Below are positions 1 to 10,965 of a DNA stretch of 64,000 nucleotides, one piece after another. Location: the NCBI GenBank assembly GCA_911728435.2, contig OU452199.1, positions 25,120,860 through 25,184,859 of the forward strand, read 5' to 3'. Origin of the DNA: Apoderus coryli (lineage: Eukaryota > Arthropoda > Insecta > Coleoptera > Attelabidae). The notes under the pieces are model-generated. The model was not told the DNA's origin. It did no database searches and saw only the letters and a list, made by a program, of their open reading frames with translations. Each line of letters opens with the position of its first letter. Position 1 is the first letter of the stretch. A program made the translations under genes and the position numbers.

Positions 1-857
1 GCTGTATTGTCAGAGAGAGAAATTGATGAAATTCTGTATTAATCTGGAGGGGATACGCAGGGAGGGTAGAAAAAAAAACAAGCGAATGTGGTGTGTGTCG
101 TGCTGTTGCCAATTCGTCGGTAAAAGAAACACACAGGGTGATTTATTACAAGTACAGTATTGAAATAAAAGCCTAATCTCTATGAATTAAATTTAATATA
201 ATAATATTTAATCCATGTCATACATGTTTCAAGACTAGACCAGTCCCATGATCAGTGGCGAACAATCGTTAAATGAAAAGCTTTTAGATAGAAACATACT
301 TTTGACTAAATATTTCACGTAGACAATGTGGCAAAGATGTAACAAGATTGTTGTAGATCTTATAATACCTATAATAAAAAAATTATCAGTGCTACCTATA
401 TTATATTAGGTATACCTATTATAATAGTCTGTCTCTTCATCAGGTATAAGTTCCACTTTATCGGTTTAGGTACTTAAATTTTACTTCTTTTTAATGTTTC
501 TTCGGGTAAATAATAAGTTCGGTAGGAATAGGGCTTTGGGTATGAAACAAAAAAGATAGAAAATAGAAATTTGATATAGGGGTAGTTCTAAGCATTTACA
601 AGTTTGTGACGTGTAGCGATTTTCGATGCCGCCTCCGGAGGTATACATGAGGGCGGCGCAATGCCGTTTTAAATATCTCGTTTCGCTTTCTTGGAAAACA
701 AAAAATTATAACTGATAACTGAAACTTAGTACTTAATACGTGGGCGTAAGAGGTAAGCTCACTTCACAGGTCTCTATTAATGAAAGAAAGTTAACATTTT
801 GAGCATCTGCGTAAAATTAAATGTATCCGTTTGGTGGGTAGTTTTGATTACAATAAG

Positions 858-930
858 TCGGTGCCAAGCCCAAGCCCGAAACAAAATAAATCTATATTTA
901 CCTACTACCTATTTGGCTTGGTACCGACTA
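858..930. repeat. Inverted repeat hairpin in copy 1
   Basis: AGTCGGTGCCAAGCC near 858 pairs with GGCTTGGTACCGACT near 930, giving a 15-bp stem with one mismatch. It lies in the part of copy 1 that is absent from the other family X copies, so it probably marks a small inserted element. Confidence 0.5.
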
Positions 931-2241
931 TTATGTGCATTGTTGTCTTTTGAATGATATTTGTATTTTGTTATTTTTCGTATTTTTTATTAGTTCTTTT
1001 GACAGCTCTGGTGTCATCAATACACCTGTATCCCGAATTGCACCAAATTGCGATGCTATTGAACAAGCATATAATCCTAAATATAATATTCTTTTTGAAC
1101 TACCTGTATCTCGAAAACCAAGCCGTAGCGGACCCATGTACATATGAAATTTGTATCTTAAAATTAGTCAAAGAATCACCCTTTAAAGTTTGTACAAGTA
1201 CTTATGCAACACCCTGTATACATAGATACTTTGATTTGCAATTTGCAAATCTGTCAAACTAGGTAATGCTGTTTTTTTTTATTTACTTTCAAATATGGTG
1301 TTATGTAATTGTAATCAAATTAAATGTTTGGGGATGATATTTACGAGTTTTATTTTTTTATATAGAGAAACTGTTATTCAGTTTTTAAGGATCAATCTGA
1401 AGCAGACGATTGTACTTGTTAAAACATGAAAAAAGTTATTGTCGTGATACTTTTAACACCCTGTTGGTGGGTTTTTAAAGCTTTATACGAAACGTGTTAA
1501 CAATACAATCTACATAAATCGTTAGTTTTTTAAAGTTTTATGATCATTGCACAAAAACCAATATTAGGGAGACTGTAAGTTTTTTTTCAATTCGGCGTTG
1601 CAGAATTTGAACCTAATTGTGATAATTGTGTTATTTTACTAGTATAGATATTTTTGAGTAAATTAATTCGGTTATAATCGATGAGTAGAATCTTTGGAGT
1701 AAAATACATTTCACAAAAACCCTGAACCATATTTCTCAATAGATTTAAATTTTCATTAAAAACAGATTAAAAATTCTAATTTTTTACATCCTGCATTTCG
1801 AAACCGTATTTTTTTAAATAATTATTGTCATGCTGGAAATTTCAAACCTTATTTACTTCAGCAACTTGTAAAAAGCACAGCCTTTTTAATATTAACATTT
1901 CTTAAAACCGATATTACGCGATAACGATGACTTTCTATCAATATCACAGAAGGATACATTTATTACGTATATAATTTGTTAGATTTTACATCTCCGAATT
2001 GAAACACACGCAAAAAATGTGCATAAAAAAGTTAGGGTAGCATTTCACGCCTGTATGCCCCTTTAATTTACCCGCCTCTGAGATTTATTTTTTCATAATG
2101 TTAACGACAAGTTGAATCTGCTGTTTGAGTTTGATCCTTAAAACTGAATCAGGTAATAACCGGAAGTCCTATCTATAACGCCAAATTTCGTTAATTTAAA
2201 TATAACTTTTTGATGCATCCTTATATCCGAAATTTAAAATT

Positions 2242-2273
2242 AAATGACTAAAATAATATTATTTTAGTCATTT
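2242..2273. repeat. Perfect palindrome conserved in all family X copies
   Basis: A 32-bp perfect palindrome centred on AATATT reads the same on both strands. It recurs as a 40-bp perfect palindrome at 10501-10540 in copy 2 and at 55932-55975 in copy 3. Its preservation in three copies suggests it belongs to the element's design (a cruciform or hairpin), not to chance. Confidence 0.8.
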
Positions 2274-2660
2274 AAAATTATTGTCTAAAACATTTAATAA
2301 ACCAGCCCTGTATATTTATACTATTATAGTAATTTCTTTTATTTTCGTCCATACACATTAATCTTTGCGTAGATAGGTATACGTATACCATATAATTTTA
2401 AACAAAAAACACTGCTGCACAGTAGTACATATATGATACCTATAATATAAAAACAAACTCCCACCTCGTAGGGGAAAGTATACTCGTCCTTGTCTAACAT
2501 TGCCCATATGATTATTTTATTTCAACACAATACATATAACGCCATCTACAATTTCCATGGTTGCATGTTTTTCTAATAGATGTAGCTCGTGTCGAGACAG
2601 TTTCAATTTTGGTTTTATTTCCCATATACGCTGACTATCTATTGTGTAGATTAATCTTTG

Positions 2661-3405
2661 GTTATACTATCAGAAAGTAGTTCATGTGCTTTTTCAAAAT
2701 ATTCTTGTTTCTTCATAAGAACTGTAGTGTTTCCTTTATCAGCACGCAGTACTAAAATATCGTTGTTATTCTTTAGAAAATTGATAGTTTCTTTTTCTCT
2801 TTTTGTGTTTATTCTATTTTGGTTTTTAAATTTGTTTTTGTTAAAACCGTGTAAAAAATTAGTAGTTGCATTCACTACTTTATTACGTAATTCAACCTTT
2901 TGAGCATTATCAATATATTCAATCAAATATTCGGTATCTACTAGTAGTTTATCTAATGGAAGGTTATGTTCGTTATACGGTAAGTTGAAATTTTCTCCAA
3001 GACTTAAGAAAGTGCTAACATTCTCTGGAACAATCTTGTCAGTTAAATTAACAACCGACTTATTATTCAATGTTGGGTTTAGATTCCTTTGTTGTCTTTG
3101 TATTAGAAGATTCAATTTCCGTCTTTGTTTCTCCTTGACTTTTTTAAGAGTTGTGTTATAAAACATTTCTTGTGAACGATTATAAGAATGAAAAAAGTTT
3201 GAAGGAAGAGTTTCTACAGCTTTTTGTTTACATTCACTTAAAATATTTGTTAGTTTGGAAACTTCCCAATGATTGTAAGAAACCTCTAAGTTAAGTATTC
3301 TTATTTGATAGTTTTTTATTATATTATAGTAACTATTTTTGAAAGGATTGTCATCTATGAGTAAAAATTGTAAAATGTTAATTGAATTTTGCAAGTGTAA
3401 AGGTA
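2661..3405 (-). pseudogene. Penelope-like element reverse transcriptase, N-terminal part (truncated)
   Basis: An open minus-strand frame of about 245 codons, whose last residues run into the adjacent transposon end. The block RADKGNTTVLM near the C-terminus is the conserved PLE motif with an invariant DKG, before the catalytic palm. The catalytic part and GIY-YIG domain are missing because family X copy 1 is inserted at 2660. The upstream N-terminus continues at about 4440-4676, beyond a jockey LINE insertion. PLEs encode an RT related to telomerase plus an endonuclease and prime on target DNA. This copy is dead. Confidence 0.75.
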
Positions 3406-3420
3406 TTACCTGACTTCTTT

Positions 3421-4437
3421 TAATAATAATAATAAAGACTTTATTGTAAAAAAAGGATATTTTTACAAAAGGCGAAGATTGAGCAGTGCTTCCTAACTTT
3501 AACTTTAGTTTAGCTTATTTTTTACCTTAATCTAAACTGAAATTTGTTTTATATTGCTGACCAAAATAAGTATCTTTTTTTACAAATTAATTTGCTCTAT
3601 TACGTGTCTGACAGCGCTCCTAAACGAAAATCCCTGTAAACTTTTTATATTCTCCGGTAGGGCGTTGTAATATTTAGAAACTGTATAGGAAAATTACCGT
3701 TCAAACATTGATGTTGTGTGTAGCGGTGGCGTAATGACAGTCTTATGACGAATATTCACATCATGCACAGATCCCCGGAACTTCAATCATTCATATAAGT
3801 ATTCGGGTTTTTTTCTTCTAATGATTTTATTAAATAGAATTAGTGAATAAAAGTTCCGACGTTGTTTCATTCTTAACCACCCGATTTCCTTAATCTTAGC
3901 GCTAATAAACTGAATCCTGTTCTCATCAATTTTTGTCAAACAAGGGCTGTATATAACATCGCCATAATTAATATGTGACAGTACTAAGCTGTTGTATAAA
4001 AGTTTTTTTGTTTGCCAGTTAAGCCATCTTCTACTACCGTATATTGCTTTTAAATTAGTAAAAGCTCTCCTTATGCAAACGCTCACATGCTTCGTAAACC
4101 TCAATTCGGTATCCAGTACGATCCCCAGATTTTTTGCCGAGTCAGTGCTCTTTAAAGCGACATTATCAATCACCACAGTTAAGTCCTTATAGCGCTCTTT
4201 ATGGATTTTATTACCAAATAGCAAAAGTTCCGACTTCGTTGGATTTATTTCTAGCCCATGAGATTGAGATGCTTTCACACTTTCTGAAATGTCATGATTG
4301 ATTCTGTCAACACTTTCCTCGACAGCATTTGGTGCAAATGATAAATAATATACCTGAGCATCATCCGCGTACATGTGAGCCCTACAAAATTTTAAGGATT
4401 CGGTAAACTGGGACGTATATAAAGAAAATAAATTATA
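3421..4437 (-). pseudogene. 5'-truncated jockey-like LINE inserted in the PLE
   Basis: The 3' tail is the (TAA)n run with AATAAAGACTTTATT at 3421-3450. The frame (3787 to about 4437) starts inside the RT domain at LFSLYTSQ, carries the catalytic YADD block (HMYADDAQVYY), then a thumb with LGIVLDTELRF and a C-terminal EIGWLRM..RR segment. Endonuclease and RT fingers are missing, as is normal for 5' truncation. The residues upstream (LKLWANTNKQLANF) belong to the interrupted PLE. Related fragments lie at 18540, 32955 and 51059. Confidence 0.8.
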
Positions 4438-4439
4438 TT

Positions 4440-4676
4440 GTAACAAAAATTTTTTGTGATTCACAAAATTCGCTAATTGTTTGTTTGTGTTGGCCCAGAG
4501 TTTCAAGTGTGGTATGCATCGTCACCATATTCTCGTTTGATGTTATTTAGAAAACCCATTGCTGTTGTCGAGTAGAACAATTCCCAAAAGTTATAATATT
4601 TTGCTAAGTTTTTTTGACCTTCTGTTAAATATTTAAGTAAGTTTTCTTTATTTGGGTTGTAGGTCGTAAACAATAA
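4440..4676 (-). pseudogene. Penelope-like element N-terminal segment
   Basis: Minus-strand translation gives ENLLKYLTEGQKNLAKYY and, after a one-base frameshift near 4510, LKLWANTNKQLANFVNHKKF. It is inferred to be the N-terminus of the PLE whose RT continues at 2661-3405: both are minus strand, lie either side of a LINE insertion, and have the HHR of a PLE repeat just upstream at 4694-4732. Assignment rests on position and general resemblance. Confidence 0.5.
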
Positions 4677-4693
4677 AACTCAGTTTTAAATAT

Positions 4694-4732
4694 CACTAAC
4701 GTTTCGATCTATATTAGATCATCCTCACAGTG
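4694..4732 (-). ncRNA. Hammerhead ribozyme (one core substitution)
   Basis: On the minus strand: stem I CACU/AGUG, core GUGAGGA (consensus CUGANGA, so the first base is changed), stem II GAUCUA/UAGAUC, then GAAAC and GUU. The bases ACGU form the minimal self-complementary stem III known from PLE ribozymes, which act best as dimers. It lies just upstream of the PLE coding remnant, as expected for its terminal repeat. Confidence 0.65.
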
Positions 4733-5080
4733 CTGCAAATTACAAACGCATACATTTAAAATATTATCAAAAAAAAATTAATTGAAAATTATATAAAAGA
4801 AAAAAAAAAACAAAACACATCAAAACAGGAACATAAATTCAAAACATTAAAATAAAAAATACAACAATCGAATTATAATATTTGAAGACAGGTAACACTT
4901 ACAATTTTTTTGAGTTTCTTTTGTCTTATTAAAAAGTCAGCCATAGAAACAATTAACAATTAGGGTTACTCTATATATCTTTTGATGCAATTAATAATTC
5001 CTATATTACCTATATAAAATAATATATGTATTTATCTAATAATATAATTTAAATTGTTATAGCTTCGATGTATAAAACAA

Positions 5081-5120
5081 ACACTGAAGATAACCATATA
5101 TGTGGTCGAAACATGTCTGT
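5081..5120 (+). ncRNA. Hammerhead ribozyme candidate
   Basis: Plus strand: stem I ACA/UGU, exact core CUGAAGA, stem II ACCAU/GUGGU with a weak base, then GAAAC and GUC. Stem III is the self-complementary ACAUGU. Opposite in orientation to the one at 4694-4732, as in inverted PLE repeats. Confidence 0.6.
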
Positions 5121-5299
5121 AACAAATATGTGATGATTAGGATCTGATCTGTTAATATACTGAAATTTAGCGGAGACGACAGCATTATTATTCCCCCTCA
5201 TTATAGTATATTAAGTATTGAGAACAGTAAGTGTAGTTTACCGATCGACGACAAAATTGGAGGAGATCGGTAAACTACTTACTGTTTGAGATGCTTATA

Positions 5300-5822
5300 C
5301 TATTTTTTGTACGATCGAAACAGCTGAAATTGCAATTTTATTATTTTTAATAATTAATATTTTCAATTAAATACAAATTCAAGTTAGCTGAATACCCTCT
5401 ACAAAGTTGCAGTTGAACGTTGTCATGGAACTAATTGTTATTGTTATGATTGTTATCGTATTTTTTATGTCATGTATTTGTCAAAACGTATTTAAATAAG
5501 TATTATTATTGAAAATGAGTGACTTTGAATGTGAATCTATTGATGAAGCATGGAATGTTGGAATAGCCGCTATAATTCCAGAGAACGGTATGAAAATGCT
5601 TATAAAAGTTCATACCTAATGCCGTTTAATATACAATTTAAAAATCAAAATAATGACGTCAGCATAAATGCGCAATGATATACCGTCGTGAATTTACTTA
5701 CCGTTCTCTGAACGGTAAGTGAATTACTTACCGTCGTGTTTGGGTTGTCAGCCAGTAAATGTCACTTACTGTCAGTAACAGACACGGTAAACAATCAAAA
5801 AAGGTCGGTCGTACAAAAAATA
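5300..5822. mobile_element. Short inverted-repeat element (MITE-like)
   Basis: TATTTTTTGTACGATCGA at 5301 pairs with TCGGTCGTACAAAAAATA ending at 5822 (about 18 bp, one mismatch). Inside is a perfect hairpin near 5696-5718 (CTTACCGTTC, loop TCT, GAACGGTAAG), and ACTTACCG-type words recur. No coding capacity. The target duplication was not resolved. Confidence 0.5.
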
Positions 5823-6696
5823 AATAACTGTTGTCATTTGATTAATTAAACCTGTCTGTTGTGTCTACTACACAACGTGTATGTACCAAAGTTGGTTGGA
5901 TAGCAACAACTAATTTCATATTTAGTTTGACGTTTATGCTAATTCAGAGAAATGTCATTATTTTCATGGCTAACTAAATTAATTAGCTAGCTTCCAGAGA
6001 GAAAACGGTAGGCGCTGCAGAAAAATTTAAAATGACGATATTTCGAAAACTATGCATTTTAGAAAATGATAACCTATTACAAATATGCATTATTTTTTAA
6101 TGCTATGGAAGATAAAATAATAATAATATACCCATTCCATTTGAAAAAATTGACTTTCAACTGTTTTTCTTGAACCGTTTTCAATATAATTTTTTGACCA
6201 CCCTGTATAAACTAATCAGAAAATGTCTTATCAATTCGAAAAAGAAGATCCCACCTGATAAGAAAATACCTGCAAAATAATTATTAAATACTGATTTACA
6301 ATGAAAAAACGGAATTCTTATGGAGCCCTAAACTGTCAATTTTGACATAAATCCTAATATAAGTCAAAAACGACTGACGTTAGGTATAGGATATGATACA
6401 TGAAATATATCTGAAATCTTATTTAGAATCCAAAAATGTAATAATATATAGGATGTTCCATTTAAAATAACAAAGTTGCCATCAACTTCCGGTATAACCA
6501 GAAGTGCTATGTCGTTGCTATTATATTATTTGAGTAGAGCATATTTGACAACATAGACAGTGAAATTTTCAAAATTTAATTCGAAGTAGTTTCTGAAATA
6601 ATCTAATGGGTTGCCACCGTAGGACACCCGGTATATATTAAGAGAAACAATATCGGGTATGCGGTTTGTAAAAAATTTAACTCAATTTCTTTATTA

Positions 6697-6734
6697 CTCA
6701 ATATTTCGCCAATGTTTATTGGCTTCTTCAGGAG
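6697..6734 (-). ncRNA. Hammerhead ribozyme, complete core
   Basis: Minus strand: stem I CUC/GAG, core CUGAAGA, stem II GCCAAU/AUUGGC closing AAAC, then GAAA and AUU. Stem III is the self-complementary AUAU. The flanking sequence looks like a PLE terminal repeat, but no PLE coding remnant is adjacent. Confidence 0.7.
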
Positions 6735-7021
6735 CAAACTACAACAAATAATTTATATATAAGTACATTTTCTCTTTATCAATTTAAGTATAATATATGA
6801 ACTTACAAGGTAAGAGTTTTTTTTTTAGTCCCAAAGAACCATTAAGTATATTATTTTGTTTAAGGTGTTACAAACATTGGCCTGCCATTCACAGATTTAA
6901 ACACATCCAATACAGAACAAAAATCCATCACATTAAAATAAAATTAGGTTTTTTTTTTTCAAGATTTGGCTTCAGACGTAGTCTATTAGCTACAGATTGT
7001 TAACAATGAAACTGTTGACTG

Positions 7022-7706
7022 TTTGAATTACTTAAATGTTCAGTTTACAAGTCTTCAGAAATTCAATAATTATATCATAGGATGTGTTCCTATTGGTAAT
7101 AAGTAATTGTACTATATGTATAGGTAATTCAAGACCCTCAGCAACTAGTTTCTCAATGAAGCAGCGTGAAAAATTTCTGTACTTGTCACAAGCAAAGAAT
7201 ATGTGATTAAGATCACCCACTGTGTTTCCACAGTCGCAGTAAGGAGATTCTTTTATTTATATGTTAAGGCAAACAACCGTGATTCAACTTTAATCTAGTA
7301 ACTGTTGACGAGTAGCTCCTACCAACATTAAAATTGAAAATATGTGGTATATCTTTTTTAGATGGTAAACTAGGGTGTATTTTAAAATAGGGATTATTTG
7401 AAGATCTCGAGTGATCTTGCCAGAGTTTTTCCCATGCTAAGAAAATGTTTCTTTTAAAATATTGTATAACATCGTTATATATAAAAACTTTTGATGTATT
7501 TTCCAAGTTGCAAGCAGATTTTGCTGCTTTGTCTACAGTCTCATTACCTGTGACACCAACATGCCCTTTGGAGCAAACAAAACTTACTTTGCCATGCTTA
7601 ATTAGTTCGCAAAGAATTGTCCTAATATTAATGATTAATGCATTGTTATAATATTTGGACTTCAGAACTGATTGAGAATCCGTTATGATAATCAAATCAT
7701 ATATTT
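7022..7706 (-). pseudogene. I-clade LINE: RNase H (second half) and C-terminus
   Basis: The minus-strand frame opens with IIITDSQSVLKS (RNase H aspartate block) and continues with VCSKGHVGVTGNETVDKAAK (histidine/aspartate block), then SYSSTVTRLKLNHGCLP. After a one-base frameshift near 7260 come ESPYCDCGNTVGDLNHIFFA and KYR. This order, an RNase H followed by a Cys/His-rich tail, is typical of I-group LINEs. The first half of the same RNase H lies at 16469-16670, because a jockey LINE is inserted between them. Confidence 0.85.
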
Positions 7707-7861
7707 TATTTATTTATTTATAATCAACTACAGGATAAATTCCCAATTACATGTTGCATTTAATTTAACTAAAACTAGAATTACCTAAATTAAAGTACTT
7801 AAAAACTAGACTTAACACTAACTTAAAAACCTAAATGACGGACACTTCCATATTAGCAATA

Positions 7862-7940
7862 CTAATCAGATTTAAGTTGGTTTGATAGAGCATTTGTGAA
7901 TTGTTTTAAATTATCTTTAAATATATCACAATAGTTCTGG
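7862..7940 (-). pseudogene. Jockey LINE ORF2, last residues
   Basis: The minus strand reads YQNYCDIFKDNLKQFTNALS and ends at a TAG at 7862-7864. It continues NYNS from the RT frame that stops at the transposon edge at 10966, with the 7-bp duplication CCAGAAC shared by both sides. This in-frame joining is strong evidence that 7941-10965 is a later insertion. Confidence 0.8.
7934..7940. repeat. Target duplication GTTCTGG, left copy
   Basis: GTTCTGG directly precedes CAAAGATTAATC at 7941; the same seven bases follow TCTTTG at 10966-10972. It lies within the jockey ORF2 codons for YQN. Confidence 0.9.
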
Positions 7941-9129
7941 CAAAGATTAATCTACACAATAGATAGTCAGCCCAATGCATTAAAATCAGAACATCTCTAA
8001 GTATGCCAGCCACTACGTGGCGTATACTAGCGTGCACAGCATAGAGCAGTATTGTCACAGCCAGAAACCGTTTTGTAGTTTATTAATATCAGAAACAAAA
8101 CGCAACGTATAACAATTATTTACATCATTTGCAACAGATATGCACCGGCAATGCTGTATTGTCAGAGAGAGAGATTGATGAAATTCTGTATTAATCTGGA
8201 GGGGATACGTAGGGAGGGTAGAAAAAACAAGCGAATGTGGTGTGTGTCGTGCTGTTGCCGATTCGTCGGTAAAAGAAACACACAGGGTGATTTATTACAA
8301 GTACAGTATTGAAATAAAAGCCTAATCTCTATGAATTAAATTTAATATAATAATATTTAATCCATGTCATACATGTTTCAAGACTAGACCAGTCCCATGA
8401 TCAGTGGCGAACAATCATTAAATGAAAAGCTTTTAGATAGAAACATCTTACTTTTGACTCCATTGTAATAATTTGTTGATGTATATAAAAAAATCTAAAT
8501 ATCTAAAAGCTAAAAGCTTTTGATTTAATTATTGCTCGCCACTGATTATGGGACTGGTCTAGTCTTGAAACATGTTGTATGGCATGGATTAATGATTATT
8601 ATATTAAATTTATTTCGTGGATATTAGACTTTTATACCAATACCGAAATCAAAAATAGGTATTAATGTACATTATTCTTTGTCAAAATTATAACTCCACT
8701 TAAGAATGGACTAGGTACTTTTTGAATTTATTACATATATTTTAAATATTTCACGTAGACAATGTGGCAAAGATGTAACAAGATTGTTGTAGATCTTATA
8801 ATACCTATAATAAAAAAATTATCATTGCTACCTATATTATATTAGGTATACCTATCATAATAGGCTGTCTCTGTTATTGTGATTTTCATTGTTTTCATAA
8901 CTACTGATTTTGTTTTGAAGAGAATTAATATATTAAATTTAATTTTATTTTATTTTATTGGACATGGCAAGGAGCTGATTAGATTTTGGGAAACATTGAG
9001 CGTAGGCAAAGGGTTTAAAAGAGGGTTCAAAAATAAAAAAAAATCGTAGTTCTTAAACTTATCCGAAATACTGCATAATTTTTTACGCGTTTAATTGAAT
9101 ATAACCTAAGATATTGAACATAAAATATT

Positions 9130-9825
9130 AGACCACATTGGCGTTCGAAAATAGTATAAAATGGGGTAAAAAAGATTTAAAAAAAACGTATTTCTTAAAA
9201 ATAGCAGAAATATTAACTAGTTATTTATAGTTTTGATAGACTATAACCTATAAAATGTGTCATGAATAACTTACTTTCATAGGCGTTCGTAAATAGTGGA
9301 AAAGGGGTCAAAACATAAAAAATATATATTTCCTAAACTTATTCGAAATATGGATTAATTTTTCATAGTTGTGATACAATATAAGCTAAAAAATATTCCA
9401 TAAAAGAATTGGTTCACACAGGCGTTCGAAAATAGTTTAAAAAAAGGGTCAAAAACGAAAAAAAAATGTTTCTCAAATATGCCAGAAAAATTGGCTAATT
9501 ATATATAGCTTTGATATAAGAGAACCTAAAAAATGCAGCATAAAATTTTTATTTACATAGGCGTTCGTAAATAGTAGAAAAAGGGGTAAAATAAAAAAAA
9601 ATTAAAATGTAAAATATTTTATATTTAACTAGATGAATTGGTGTTAAAAATGCACGACAAAAATTAATGTACCATAGGCGTTCGTGAAAATTCTATAAAA
9701 GGGTCAGAAAAAATTTGTATTCGTGATAACTCAAAAACCACTTAACGGATAACCTGCAACATGCAGCATAACAATTTGGTTACATAGGCGTTCGTAAATA
9801 GTAGAAAAGGGGGCAAAATAAATTT
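9130..9825 (+). repeat. GCGTTCG minisatellite of family X copy 2
   Basis: Six degenerate units with the core ATAGGCGTTCGTAAATAGT followed by an A-rich GGGGTCAAA-type stretch. The GCGTTCG heptamers fall near 9141, 9283, 9422, 9561, 9678 and 9788, so spacing is 110-142 bp. The same array is in copy 3 on the other strand, so it predates their dispersal. Confidence 0.85.
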
Positions 9826-10704
9826 TATAATAAAACTAAAAAAATCAATTAATTTGCGTTCAAGAACTTGGCCTAGATCTGAAATATAAAATATCTGCGT
9901 ATAAATAGTGCCTCCAAAGGGAAGAAAAAGGCACAAAACCCGATACTTAAAAAAAAATAGCTGATGTCTAAAACAAAACAAAAATTTATTAAATTTAGAT
10001 AAATGACAAAAAGGTAATAAAATTATTACTTTTACACTTAAATATGGAGAGGTATTCGTGCCTCATGGGCAACAGTTTATTTTTAATAATTATTGTCATG
10101 CTGGAAATTTCAAACCATATTTACTTCAGCAACTTGTAAAAAGCACAGCCTTTTTAATATTAATATTTCTTAAAATCGATATTACGCGATAACGATGACT
10201 TTCTATCAATATCACAGAAGGATACATTTATTACGTATATAATTTGTTAGATTTTACATCTCCGAATTGAAACACACGCAAAAAATGTGCATAAAAAAGT
10301 TAGGGTAGCACTTCACGCCTGTATGCCCCTTTAATTTACCCGCCTCTGAGATTTATTTTTTCATAATGTTAACGACAAGTTGAATCTGCTGTTTGAGTTT
10401 GATCCTTAAAACTGAATCAGGTAATAACCGGAAGTCCTATCTATAACGCCAAATTTCGTTAATTTAAATATAACTTTTTGATGCATCCTTATATCCGAAA
10501 TTTTAAATGACTAAAATAATATTATTTTAGTCATTTAAAATTATTGTCTAAAACATTTAATGAACCAGCCCTGTATATTTATACTATAATAGTATTTTGT
10601 TTTATTTTCGTACGTACACATTAATCTTTGCGTAGATAGGTATACTATATAATTTTATATTACCCGACAAAAAACACTGCTGCACAGTAGTACATATATG
10701 ATAC

Positions 10705-10737
10705 CGTTGATTGAAATATTTAATATTTCAATCAACG
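10705..10737. repeat. 33-bp palindrome between 7-bp direct repeats
   Basis: CGTTGATTGAAATATT, one T, then its exact complement. It is flanked by ATGATAC at 10698-10704 and again at 10738-10744. Copies 1 and 3 have neither the palindrome nor the second ATGATAC (or its equivalent), so this is a private insertion or an excision footprint in copy 2. Confidence 0.75.
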
Positions 10738-10821
10738 ATGATACCTATAATATAAAAACAAACTCCCACCTCGTAGGGGAAAGTATACTCGTCCTTGTCT
10801 AACATTGCCCATATGATTATT

Positions 10822-10956
10822 TTATTTCAACACAATACATATAACGCCATCTACAATTTCCATGGTTGCATGTTTTTCTAATAGATGTAGCTCGTGTCGA
10901 GACAGTTTCAATTTTTGTTTTATTTCCCATATACGCTGACTATCTATTGTGTACAT
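10822..10956 (-). CDS. Conserved 44-codon frame at the end of family X
   Basis: The minus-strand ATG lies inside the terminal repeat. The product starts MYTIDSQRIWEIKQ, contains LSRHELHLLEKHATMEI and ends VICIVLK. The same peptide is encoded at 55554-55688 in copy 3. In copy 1 the region is intact but the ATG is changed to ATC. No domain is recognised. It could be a relic of a transposase end, a true small protein, or merely an open stretch kept because the copies are young. In copy 2 it is open upstream into the jockey RT frame by chance. Confidence 0.4.
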   Translation of the reverse strand: MYTIDSQRIWEIKQKLKLSRHELHLLEKHATMEIVDGVICIVLK

Positions 10957-10965
10957 TAATCTTTG

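Larger units (their letters stand above)
1..2660 (+). mobile_element. Family X DNA transposon, copy 1 (left end outside window)
   Basis: The window opens inside this element: its first bases match copy 2 from about 8152, so roughly 211 bp of the left end are missing. The right end is a terminal repeat finishing in TCTTTG at 2660. Compared with copies 2 and 3, it lacks the second arm of an internal inverted repeat (join near 304). Positions about 430-1618 are replaced by unrelated sequence that has no GCGTTCG minisatellite. No transposase is visible. The flank GTTATAC at 2661-2667 would be the 7-bp target duplication, but the other side is off the window. It truncates a Penelope-like reading frame at 2661. 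Identity as one family is certain from alignment by eye; the superfamily is unknown. Confidence 0.85.
4740..6690. other. AT-rich interval with hairpins and no gene
   Basis: No protein domain is seen. It holds a long hairpin at about 5228-5285 (stem AGTTTACCGATC), an inverted-repeat element at 5300-5822, an HHR at 5081-5120, and short mariner-like terminal words such as CACCCTGTATA near 6199. Confidence 0.6.
7941..10965 (+). mobile_element. Family X DNA transposon, copy 2 (complete, 3025 bp)
   Basis: Terminal inverted repeats are about 31 bp with one mismatch (CAAAGATTAATCTACACAAT at the left; its complement with AATGTACAC at the right). It is flanked by the 7-bp duplication GTTCTGG. Inside, in order: an internal inverted repeat at about 8331-8440 and 8490-8610 (AAAGCTTTTAGAT... 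and the CAGTGGCGA block), a six-unit GCGTTCG minisatellite, a conserved 40-bp palindrome, and a 44-codon frame reading in from the right end. No transposase, so it is non-autonomous. CA..TG termini with a 7-bp duplication do not match hAT (8 bp), Transib (5 bp) or mariner (TA); P-like or Dada-like origin is possible but unproven. Confidence 0.88.

Noticed and set aside
9742..9981. 79-codon minus-strand frame in the family X core
   Set aside because: It overlaps minisatellite units, is not open in copy 3 and has low-complexity composition.
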